Source of the DNA: Ardenticatenaceae bacterium
GTDB lineage: Bacteria; Chloroflexota; Anaerolineae; Promineifilales; Promineifilaceae
NCBI GenBank assembly: GCA_020634455.1
Contig: JACKBQ010000002.1
Location: forward strand, 1,302,001-1,366,000
DNA: 64,000 nt
Reading direction: 5' to 3'
Shown: in pieces, positions 41,836 to 50,128 of the stretch
Numbering within the stretch: position 1 is the stretch's first letter
Layout of the letters: the number at the start of each line of letters is the position of its first letter
The notes under the pieces: model-generated
What the model saw: the letters and a program-made list of their open reading frames with translations, nothing else
Database searches by the model: none
What the model was told of the DNA's origin: nothing
Program-made: the position numbers and the translations under genes

Positions 41836-44523
41836 ATGCGGATCAAAATTTCGACCAAACTGATTGCTGTCCTGCTAACCACCTCCCTCTTCCCGCTGAT
41901 TGTGGCTGGATACATTGGCTACTACAACAGCTTGCGGCTACGCGACATTGCCACAGAGAGCAGTCACAATATTGCTTCGCTGGCAATGGAAGACAGCACT
42001 GCCGCCCTCTCGCGCGAAAAAGAACTGGACCTTGCACATCAAACGAGCACCATTGCTCAAGACATCAATGAAATATTGACACGTGTACAAGCAGACACGG
42101 CCGAATTAGCGGAATACGCGACCTTTCTTTACAACAATGCGGAAAGTTACGGCCGTTACCCAACCCCCTCCACCTATACCTACGCCGCCAACGGCTCATT
42201 TGGCAGCCAGGAACCCAACCAGAATTCCTGGCTTGTTGCCACAACACTCGGCCTGGATGAAAACGGCCAGGTTAGCCAGCCGCTGCTAGACGAAATCCAC
42301 CTCACAGAATTTATGGATGTGAAATTTCGCAGCATCGCCAACAGCAACCCCTACGCCGTCCAGCTTTATCTAAACACCAGCAGCCAGCTTTCACGCGGGA
42401 TGCCCTTCATTGATGGCGAATATTTATGGATTGATGCTACCGAACAATTCCCGCCCGACATGGATTTGCCTGAATTCGACTTCTTTTTTCTGGCAGACGC
42501 GGCCCACAACCCAGAACGCGAACCGGTGTGGACAGAGTTGTATTGGGACCCGGCGGGGCTCGGCTGGATGGTTTCCAGCATCGCCCCCGTTTACATTGGC
42601 GATGAGCTACAGGGCGTCGTGGGTATAGACATCACCCTGGGCAAAATGATTAACGAAATTCTTAACGTGCAGGTTGAAGAAACTGGCTTTGCCTTCCTCA
42701 TGTCTGATAGCGGCCAGGCCATCGCCTTCCCGGAACGCGCCTCAGACTTTTTAGGCTTTTCTGGCAGCCTGACTGGCGACTTTGGCAACGATGAAGAATT
42801 CGCGTTTTTCCTTACCGAAAGCAAAAATGAATCGTTTCTGCAAATTATTCAGGCAATGGTTAGCGGGGAAACTGATATAACCACCTACGCTACCGGAGAA
42901 AGCAATCCTGATACCAGTTACTTCTTTTCTTACCATCCTGTAAAAGTTACCAATTGGAGTGTGGGCATTGTGGTGCCAGTGAATGAAGTGATTGCCCCAG
43001 CATTGCAAACCAACGCCCAAATTGAGCAAAATTCAGCCGAAACGGCCGTAATCATCGAACAACGCTCCCACAGCTTTCTCAACACTTTCTTGCTCATTTT
43101 GGGGGGCATTGTGCTCCTGGTGGTTCCGCTGGCGCTCCTGTTTTCCCGCTCCTTTTTAAACCCAATTCACCAACTCGAAGATGGCACGCGAAAGTTTGGT
43201 GCAGGTGAATTGGCCCACCGCATTGCGGTAAATTCTGGCGATGAAATTGAGGATTTGGCCCAAACATTTAACCAGATGGCCAACGATTTGCAGAAAAACA
43301 TTCAGGAAATTGAAGCAGCCAATACCGAACTGAAGAAGCTAGACGAGCTTAAATCACAATTTATATCAATGGCTTCCCATGAACTGCGCACTCCGCTCAT
43401 TGCTATCAAAGGGTACGTGGAGCTGCTACAAGATGGCAACGCAGGCCCGGTAAACGAAGAGCAATTACAAATGCTGCGCACCGTCTCGCGCAACACGGTA
43501 CGGCTGGCGCGCATTGTCACGGAGCTCCTCGATTTATCTCGCATTGAAGAAAATAAGCTGGCACTGCACCCAGAGCCGTTTAACGTGGCAGACTTGCTGG
43601 ATGAAATTGCCCTGGAGCAAAAGCCAACGATCGATCGTCGCCAGCACACTTTAACGGTAACGGCCGAACCCGACCTACCGCCGCTGGTTGGGGATCGCGA
43701 TCGGATTAGTCAGGTGCTTATCAACCTGATCGGGAATGCCATTAAGTACACGCCCGATGAGGGCAAAATTGAAGTTCGGGCTTTTATGGACGGTGCCAAT
43801 CTTCATTTTACGGTAACAGATAATGGTATTGGTATTAAACCTGAGCATCTGGATAAAATTTTTAGTCGGTTCTACTCAGCCAGTGATTTAACCAAACACA
43901 AAACCGGCAAGGAATCTTTTTTGGCTGGCGGCACTGGCCTGGGTTTGCCCATTGTGAAGGGCATTGTAGAGGCTCATCACGGCATGGTGTGGGTAGAAAG
44001 TGTGTTTGGACAGGGAACTGTTTTCCATGTAACGCTGCCACTGGGTGAGGGAACCTGGGCAGACACGGCCGTTTCCCCCGCAAACGTCTTCAAAGCCACT
44101 ACCTTTAAAAAGGAAAATGTGAACCAGGCAGCTATATACAGCAATGGCCACACCAAAATTTTGATCATTGATGACGAAACGGCCGCTATTGATGTCACCT
44201 CGCGCATGTTAGCTGAAAAATATGATGTCATTTCGGCCAACACCAGCGCCACCGGACTCAAAGCCGCTCTGCAAGAAAAGCCAAATTTAATCTTGCTAGA
44301 TGCCTGGATGCCCGGTATTTCTGGCTTTGACATCTGCAAAACATTAAAGAGCAACAGCACCACACAACATATTCCGGTCATCATGTTTACGGCCGCAACG
44401 CAGCAAGCTGATGAAGCGCGCGCCCAGGCAGCCGAAGCCGATGGTTTTGTGACCAAACCGTTTGACAAGGCTAATCTTATTCAGCTGATTGAAGGATTTA
44501 AAATTAATGGTCAACCAAGCTAA
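41836..44523 (+). CDS. Sensor histidine kinase with dCache-like sensor, HAMP and C-terminal receiver
   Basis: About 895 residues. Membrane helix 1 is near the N-terminus (LIAVLLTTSLFPLIVAGYIGYY). A long extracellular sensor follows (about 35-410; WTELYWDPAGLGWMVSSIAPVY is Cache-like). Helix 2 is at about 413-435, then HAMP, a HisKA H-box MASHELRTPL with His515, and HATPase motifs NLIGNAIKY, DNGIGI and GGTGLGLPIV. The C-terminal receiver has Asp822 in LLDAWMPG. It probably autophosphorylates on sensing an external ligand. It overlaps the next kinase gene by 17 bases, so both are coexpressed. ATG 41836 has AAGG nine bases upstream; ATG 41830 is an alternative. Confidence 0.9.
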   Translation: MRIKISTKLIAVLLTTSLFPLIVAGYIGYYNSLRLRDIATESSHNIASLAMEDSTAALSREKELDLAHQTSTIAQDINEILTRVQADTAELAEYATFLYNNAESYGRYPTPSTYTYAANGSFGSQEPNQNSWLVATTLGLDENGQVSQPLLDEIHLTEFMDVKFRSIANSNPYAVQLYLNTSSQLSRGMPFIDGEYLWIDATEQFPPDMDLPEFDFFFLADAAHNPEREPVWTELYWDPAGLGWMVSSIAPVYIGDELQGVVGIDITLGKMINEILNVQVEETGFAFLMSDSGQAIAFPERASDFLGFSGSLTGDFGNDEEFAFFLTESKNESFLQIIQAMVSGETDITTYATGESNPDTSYFFSYHPVKVTNWSVGIVVPVNEVIAPALQTNAQIEQNSAETAVIIEQRSHSFLNTFLLILGGIVLLVVPLALLFSRSFLNPIHQLEDGTRKFGAGELAHRIAVNSGDEIEDLAQTFNQMANDLQKNIQEIEAANTELKKLDELKSQFISMASHELRTPLIAIKGYVELLQDGNAGPVNEEQLQMLRTVSRNTVRLARIVTELLDLSRIEENKLALHPEPFNVADLLDEIALEQKPTIDRRQHTLTVTAEPDLPPLVGDRDRISQVLINLIGNAIKYTPDEGKIEVRAFMDGANLHFTVTDNGIGIKPEHLDKIFSRFYSASDLTKHKTGKESFLAGGTGLGLPIVKGIVEAHHGMVWVESVFGQGTVFHVTLPLGEGTWADTAVSPANVFKATTFKKENVNQAAIYSNGHTKILIIDDETAAIDVTSRMLAEKYDVISANTSATGLKAALQEKPNLILLDAWMPGISGFDICKTLKSNSTTQHIPVIMFTAATQQADEARAQAAEADGFVTKPFDKANLIQLIEGFKINGQPS

Positions 44524-47488
44524 GATTTTAGTTGTAGATGATGAAGAAGCAGCTCGTGATTTTGTAAAACGGGTTCTTGAACAAGAGGGGTATACGGTGT
44601 TTACGGCCGTTTCTGGCGTAGATGCCCTTGTTTTGCTGGAACAAGAACCAGAGATTGACCTGATCTTGCTAGACATCATGATGCCCGTACTCAATGGCTT
44701 TGAGCTGCTAGACATGATCCACGCAAACCCAGCACTGGCAAAGCTGAAAATTATCATGGTCTCCGCGCTTGCCCAAGTAGACGATAAAGTCAAGGCTTTT
44801 ACCAGCGGTGCCCATGATTACATGGTAAAACCCATTGAAAAAGCAGAGCTGCTGGCGCGGCTGCAAACCCATCTGCGCTTAAAATTTACAGAAGCCAAAT
44901 TGCATTCTTACAATGCCCAGCTAGAGCAAGAAGTACAAGAGCGCAAGCAGGTAGAGCAAAAAATCAAACCATTGGCAAAAGCTATCGAGGCAACCTCTGA
45001 AGCAATCTTCATTACCGATGCGGCTGGCACCATTGAATATGTGAATTCAGCCTTTACTACCATCACCGGCTGGCCTGCTGACGAAGCCATTGGGCGAAAA
45101 CCGGATTTTTTGTTTAGTGAGAAAACGCCCGACGATTATTATGAACAAATGTGGCAAACGCTGAAGCAAGGCAAAACCTGGCAAAGTCGCATTCTTAACC
45201 GACGCAAAGGGGGCAGTATCCCCCTCAAGCTGGCAAGCCAGATGCAACCAGAAGATAACAATCTTTATTGGGCACAAACCACCAATGCGCCCATTTGGAA
45301 CGACGAGGGCGCTTTTCTCGGTTACATTGCCATTCAACGAGACATTACGGCCGAAGTTGCACGCGAAAAGCACCAAAGTTTGGCCAAAGAAGCCGCTGAA
45401 GTAAAAGCAAAAATCGGGCAAATTCTGCAAACGCAACGGCCGTTGCAGACCCGTTTTGAGGAAACCCTTGATCAGCTAATGGGAATGAAAGGCTTGCACC
45501 TGGAAGAGAAGTCAGGGGTTTTTTTGCGCCAGGAAAACAGCAACCAGCTAAACATTTACACAGTACGCGGCAAATTAACACCCGACTTTATTCAAGCAGA
45601 ACATAGCATACAGATGGGGGAATGTCTCTGTGGACAAGCGGCGGTCAGTGGACAGCTACTTGTGTCCGACAACTGCTTCACAGACCCTCGCCACACTCGC
45701 CAACCAGGTGAAACCGTTGCTCACGGCCATTACATCATCCCGATTTTATACATAGATGAGGTGCTGGGCGTTTTGTTTTTGTATACAGAACCCAACCCAT
45801 CCCGCAATCCGGTACGGCTAGACATGCTGCGCAACGTGGGCGAAATGATGGGATTGGCTCTTAGAAACGAACGTGTCAAAGAAATGCTTAAGCAAGCCAA
45901 GAATGTTGCAGAAACGGCCGTTCAGGCCAAAAGCGCCTTTCTAGCCAACATGAGCCATGAAATTCGCACCCCGCTCAACGCCGTCATTGGCATGACCACC
46001 CTCCTCAGCGACACGACACTCAGCGACGAGCAAGAAGAGTATGTGCAAACCATCCGCAGCAGCGGCAATGGGCTGCTCGCCGTCATCAATGACATTCTCG
46101 ACTTCTCAAAAATTGAAGCAGGGCAGCTCAAGCTAGAGGAAACGCCCTTCGACCTGAACCTTTGTCTTGAAGAAGCTTTGGACCTTGTTTCCCCCAATGC
46201 AGCCAAAAAACACCTGGAGCTACTTTACTATTTGGAACATGAAGTACCAACGGCCGTACTGGCAGATGTGACCCGTTTACGTCAGGTTTTGGTGAATTTG
46301 CTTGGCAATGCTGTCAAATTTACCCACCAAGGCGAAGTTGCTATTTTTGTGAAGTGCCTAAAAACAATTGATGAGAAGACAGTTCTCCATTTTGCCATCA
46401 AAGACACGGGCATAGGCATTCCACCGGATAGAATTCACAAACTTTTCCAGGCATTCAGCCAGGCAGACGACTCTACCACGCGGCAATTTGGCGGCACGGG
46501 TTTGGGTCTGGTCATCAGTAAAAACCTGGTCAACCTCATGGGAGGGGAAATTTGGGTAGACAGCGAACCTGGACAAGGCTCTACCTTCCAATTCACAATC
46601 CAGGTTCGGCCAGCCAACGGCCAAACACGAACCACCGCCCTCCTTAAACCTAGCCTGATGGACAAGCGCATACTAATTGTGGACGACAACGAAACAAATT
46701 GCCTCATCCTGTCACGTCAGGCAGAAAAGTTGGGCATGGTGGCGGAAACGGCCGTTTCTGCCGCCCAAGCCATGCAACTCATAGAAACCAGCCCCTCTTT
46801 CGATTTGGCTATTTTGGATATGCAAATGCCACAAGTCAACGGCATTGCCCTGGCCCGCCAAATCCGGGCGCATCCAAAACACAGCCAGCTCCCTCTCATC
46901 TTGCTTTCTTCAATGGGGACAAAACAGCCAGAAGGGGTAGAACTCAACATTTCCTGGCAGCTCACCAAACCAATCAAACAACAGCAGCTACGCGCAGTTT
47001 TGCTGAATGTGGTTGCCCCCAAAACCGTCGAACTAACCAACCAATCTGCCAAACCTATTCCAATAAATCCCAAAACCAGCCAACAAGCACCGCTGCGCAT
47101 TTTGCTGGCGGAAGACAACATCGTAAACCAAAAGGTAGCGCTGCGCATGTTAGAAAAAATGGGCTACAGCGCCGATGTAGCTGCCAATGGGTACGAAGTC
47201 ATTGCCGCATTAGAACGCCAGCATTACGATGTGGTGCTGATGGATGTGCAAATGCCAGAAATGGATGGCGTAACGGCAACCGCACACATTCATGCCAGGT
47301 GGCCTGTTCACCAACGCCCCCGCATCATTGCTATGACCGCCAACGCCATGGAGGGTGACCGGGAAAATTACCTACAGCTGGGCATGGATGATTACATCAG
47401 CAAACCAATTCGGGTTACGTTATTGGAAGAAGCGCTGCAACGAAGTTACGAAACGGCCGTACAAAACAGCATTCAAAAAACAACCTGA
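44507..47488 (+). CDS. Hybrid histidine kinase REC-PAS-GAF-HisKA-HATPase-REC-REC
   Basis: About 993 residues, soluble. Receiver 1 has Asp56 (LILLDIMMP). A PAS domain is at about 125-250 (AIFITDAAGTIEYVNSAFTTITGWPADEAIGR), then a GAF domain at about 290-450 (MGECLCGQAAVSG). The H-box NMSHEIRTPLNAVIG has His484. Then come the HATPase motifs NLLGNAVKF, DTGIGIPP and GGTGLGLVIS. Receiver 2 has Asp771 (AILDMQMPQ) and receiver 3 Asp913 (VLMDVQMPEMDG). With the first kinase's receiver this gives four receivers in two coupled genes, suggesting a phosphorelay. No output regulator or Hpt gene is nearby. Confidence 0.92.
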   Translation: MVNQAKILVVDDEEAARDFVKRVLEQEGYTVFTAVSGVDALVLLEQEPEIDLILLDIMMPVLNGFELLDMIHANPALAKLKIIMVSALAQVDDKVKAFTSGAHDYMVKPIEKAELLARLQTHLRLKFTEAKLHSYNAQLEQEVQERKQVEQKIKPLAKAIEATSEAIFITDAAGTIEYVNSAFTTITGWPADEAIGRKPDFLFSEKTPDDYYEQMWQTLKQGKTWQSRILNRRKGGSIPLKLASQMQPEDNNLYWAQTTNAPIWNDEGAFLGYIAIQRDITAEVAREKHQSLAKEAAEVKAKIGQILQTQRPLQTRFEETLDQLMGMKGLHLEEKSGVFLRQENSNQLNIYTVRGKLTPDFIQAEHSIQMGECLCGQAAVSGQLLVSDNCFTDPRHTRQPGETVAHGHYIIPILYIDEVLGVLFLYTEPNPSRNPVRLDMLRNVGEMMGLALRNERVKEMLKQAKNVAETAVQAKSAFLANMSHEIRTPLNAVIGMTTLLSDTTLSDEQEEYVQTIRSSGNGLLAVINDILDFSKIEAGQLKLEETPFDLNLCLEEALDLVSPNAAKKHLELLYYLEHEVPTAVLADVTRLRQVLVNLLGNAVKFTHQGEVAIFVKCLKTIDEKTVLHFAIKDTGIGIPPDRIHKLFQAFSQADDSTTRQFGGTGLGLVISKNLVNLMGGEIWVDSEPGQGSTFQFTIQVRPANGQTRTTALLKPSLMDKRILIVDDNETNCLILSRQAEKLGMVAETAVSAAQAMQLIETSPSFDLAILDMQMPQVNGIALARQIRAHPKHSQLPLILLSSMGTKQPEGVELNISWQLTKPIKQQQLRAVLLNVVAPKTVELTNQSAKPIPINPKTSQQAPLRILLAEDNIVNQKVALRMLEKMGYSADVAANGYEVIAALERQHYDVVLMDVQMPEMDGVTATAHIHARWPVHQRPRIIAMTANAMEGDRENYLQLGMDDYISKPIRVTLLEEALQRSYETAVQNSIQKTT

Positions 47489-47630
47489 GCCAGCCCAAGG
47501 CACCAGAGCGCAGGGAATTGCTCGGTGCCACTCACCTCACCATATCCCCTCGGCACAGCATGGACATCGGTCCACATCGAAGCCTCTCTGAGAAGCCTCA
47601 CGGTTCAAAGCATCCCACTCGGAGCGAAGG

Positions 47631-48443
47631 CTAATCAGGGCGAGGGAAAATGTGCTGATGCACAATCGTCTTGTCTGGCAGCAGATGGACAAAGTTGAAG
47701 CCGGGCGGGTACTCTGGGTTTTCGCGCACGATAGTGTCGTTGGGCCAGGCGGCAAATTGAGAGAAGAGACTGGGAACGGCCGTATACAAAATCCCGTCTC
47801 GCATCGTCTGCATTGAATGGTGGATGTGCCCGTAGAACACCCCTCGCAGCCGATTTTTGGCGGGCAGCAGCGCCTGATGCAGTTGCTCGCCATTTATGAT
47901 CAGCATGTATGCATCCATCCAAATAGAGTTCAGCGGCAAAACCGGAAAATGCAAAAACACGGTGAGCGGAGGCCCACCAGAAATCGCCTCCAACCGCACA
48001 AGCTCCATTTGCGCGTCAGACATCACACCATGCGGATCAATCTCATCTGGGCCACGCGCGTCCAACACCAAAAAGCGATATCCCTTCACCTCAAAAGCAT
48101 ACGACAAACTATCTTGGCTATTAGAAAAATCCTGGCGAGGGCCAAATTTCAAGTATCGCTGAATATCTCGTGCGCGGTCATGGTTGCCCGTAGCAAAGTA
48201 AATGGGCACGTTCAATTGACTAAAAATCACAGCAGCACGTTCATACGATCGCACATCCGGTTCCGTAACAACATCCCCCGTATGCATCACAAAATCGGGC
48301 TTCACGGGCAGGTTGTTGATGATCTCTACGGCCCGCTCAGCACATGGCTGCGATTGATGACCATGCCGACTGTAATCGGCCGTAGGTCCAATGTGCGAAT
48401 CGCTAATATGAACGAAATAAACAGCTTCAGTCGGTTTATGCAT
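47631..48443 (-). CDS. Calcineurin-like metallophosphoesterase
   Basis: 270 residues of the CpdA/cAMP-phosphodiesterase-like group. Metal ligands: HISDSHIG (motif DxH), HTGDVV (GD), GNHDR (GNHD), LHFP (H) and YGHIHH (GHxH). This hydrolyses phosphodiesters; which ones is not evident. The ATG at 48443 follows directly after the T-run of the nuo terminator. A TTG three codons upstream (48452) is an alternative. Separate promoter not identified. Confidence 0.9.
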   Translation of the reverse strand: MHKPTEAVYFVHISDSHIGPTADYSRHGHQSQPCAERAVEIINNLPVKPDFVMHTGDVVTEPDVRSYERAAVIFSQLNVPIYFATGNHDRARDIQRYLKFGPRQDFSNSQDSLSYAFEVKGYRFLVLDARGPDEIDPHGVMSDAQMELVRLEAISGGPPLTVFLHFPVLPLNSIWMDAYMLIINGEQLHQALLPAKNRLRGVFYGHIHHSMQTMRDGILYTAVPSLFSQFAAWPNDTIVRENPEYPPGFNFVHLLPDKTIVHQHIFPRPD

Positions 48444-48450
48444 AACATCC

Positions 48451-48498
48451 AAAAGAAAAAACGGCGCTGAGTGGACTAATCGTACACACCAGCGCCGT
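48451..48498 (-). terminator. Rho-independent terminator of the nuo operon
   Basis: On the minus strand, ACGGCGCTG (48498-48490) pairs with CAGCGCCGT (48469-48461) and is followed by TTTTTCTTTT. It lies just after nuoM, so the operon ends there. Confidence 0.88.
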
Positions 48499-48541
48499 AT
48501 GCGTCAATGTCGAAAGACGGCCGTATCCTCACAAAGCAGGA

Positions 48542-50038
48542 TCAGTGACCAGCCATGATAACGCCACCAATATCAGCCACCAGATGCGAAACCGTGCCGT
48601 GCATCAAGTCAAAGAAGCCGGAAGGAGCCACACCAATCCAGATAATGAACAGCAAGAAGGAAAGCATAATCGCCAACTCGCCACCGTTCAAATCGCGCAG
48701 CTTTTCGTTGGCCGGGTTATCCAGCGGCCCCATGAAGACCCGTTGGAACATCCACAGCAGGTAAACGGCCGCTAAAATCACACCGGTCGTCGCAAATGCG
48801 GTGAAAATCCACGGGCTGGCACCCAAAGAAGATGCGCCCATCGAACCCAGCAAAATGGTGAACTCGCCCACAAAGCCGTTCAAACCGGGCAAACCCATGC
48901 TGGAAAGCGTCACAATCAACGTCAAGGCGCTGAACACGGGCATAATCTTCCAGATGCCACCGTACTCTTTAATTTCGCGCGTGTGGCGCTGTTCATACAG
49001 CACACCCACAATAAAGAACAACGCACCAGAGCTGATACCGTGGTTCACGCCCTGCAAAATCGCGCCTTGAATACCCTGGTCGTTCAGCGAGAAAATACCC
49101 AGCATCACAAAACCCAAATGGCTGATACTGGAATACGCCACCAGCTTCTTCACATCCTTCTGCGCAAACGAAACAATCGCGCCATAGATGATACCGATGA
49201 TAGCCAACACCGCAATCGGTTGGGCAAAATGAGCCGAAGCTTCCGGGAACAGCGGCAGGTTAAAGCGCACAAAGCCATAGGTACCCATCTTCAGCAAAAC
49301 GCCTGCCAGAATCACAGAACCGGCTGTGGGTGCTTCCGTGTGCGCATCCGGCAACCAGGAGTGGAACGGGAAAATCGGCACTTTAATGGCAAAAGCAATG
49401 GCAAAACCCAGGAACAGCCAGTTCTGCACATCGGCAAATACCTCACGACCCGCAATCAAATCCGGCAGCGAGAAGGTATCGTTGGTGATGCCCATGTACA
49501 AAATACCCAGCAGCATCAGCAAAGAGCCAGCCATCGTGTACAGGAAAAACTTGATCGCCGCGTACACCCGGTTTTTGCCGCCCCAAATGCCAATCAAGAA
49601 GTACATCGGCACCAGGGTAAACTCCCAGAAGATGTAGAACAGGAACAAATCCTGCGCCAGGAACACGCCCAGCATACCCACTTCCAGCAGCAGCATGAAA
49701 ATGTAATATTGCCGAACCTGGCTGCTAATCGCGTTCCAGGATGAGGGGATCGCCAACATCATGATGAAAGTTGTCAGCAGCACCATCAAAATGCTAATGC
49801 CATCAATGCCCATGTGGTATTCAATGCCCCACGGTTCAATCCAGGAAAAGCGCTCCACCAGTTGCAGGCTCGCTTCACCGGCCTCAAATTGGCCCAAGAC
49901 CACCAGCGATAGTGCAAAAGTAGCAATGGCGGTGCTGATCGCCACCCATTTCAGCGCGTTATCAGACGCCTTGCGCATGATAAGCAAAGCCACAACGCCT
50001 ATCAGCGGGAAAAATGTTAGAAGTGATAAAATGCCCAT
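48542..50038 (-). CDS. nuoM: NADH-quinone oxidoreductase subunit M
   Basis: 498 residues, 14 helices expected, an antiporter-like proton-channel subunit of complex I. Landmarks are YHMGIDGIS, FWEFTLVPMYFLIGIWGG and KVPIFPFHSWLPDAHTEAPTAGSVILAGVLLKMGTYG. It has GGAG upstream. It is the last gene of the operon; no nuoN follows. Confidence 0.96.
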   Translation of the reverse strand: MGILSLLTFFPLIGVVALLIMRKASDNALKWVAISTAIATFALSLVVLGQFEAGEASLQLVERFSWIEPWGIEYHMGIDGISILMVLLTTFIMMLAIPSSWNAISSQVRQYYIFMLLLEVGMLGVFLAQDLFLFYIFWEFTLVPMYFLIGIWGGKNRVYAAIKFFLYTMAGSLLMLLGILYMGITNDTFSLPDLIAGREVFADVQNWLFLGFAIAFAIKVPIFPFHSWLPDAHTEAPTAGSVILAGVLLKMGTYGFVRFNLPLFPEASAHFAQPIAVLAIIGIIYGAIVSFAQKDVKKLVAYSSISHLGFVMLGIFSLNDQGIQGAILQGVNHGISSGALFFIVGVLYEQRHTREIKEYGGIWKIMPVFSALTLIVTLSSMGLPGLNGFVGEFTILLGSMGASSLGASPWIFTAFATTGVILAAVYLLWMFQRVFMGPLDNPANEKLRDLNGGELAIMLSFLLFIIWIGVAPSGFFDLMHGTVSHLVADIGGVIMAGH

Positions 50039-50065
50039 TCTTTCTCCAAAACCAAATCTGCGTAG

Positions 50066-50105
50066 TTCGCATCCTCAGATGCGAACGTTGGGCATCTGAG
50101 GATGC
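50066..50105. repeat. Double palindrome in the nuoL-nuoM gap
   Basis: GTTCGCATC and GATGCGAAC form one hairpin (50066-50087). GCATCCTCAGATGC (50069-50082) is also the exact inverse of GCATCTGAGGATGC (50092-50105), giving an alternative 14-bp stem. The two folds are mutually exclusive. Confidence 0.8.
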
Positions 50106-50128
50106 CCACTCCTCGCAGTTTTAAATAT

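Noticed and set aside
47489..47630. Possible small RNA or terminator after the second kinase
   Set aside because: An imperfect GGCACC/GGTGCC stem is present near 47500-47530, but there is no T-run and no other support.
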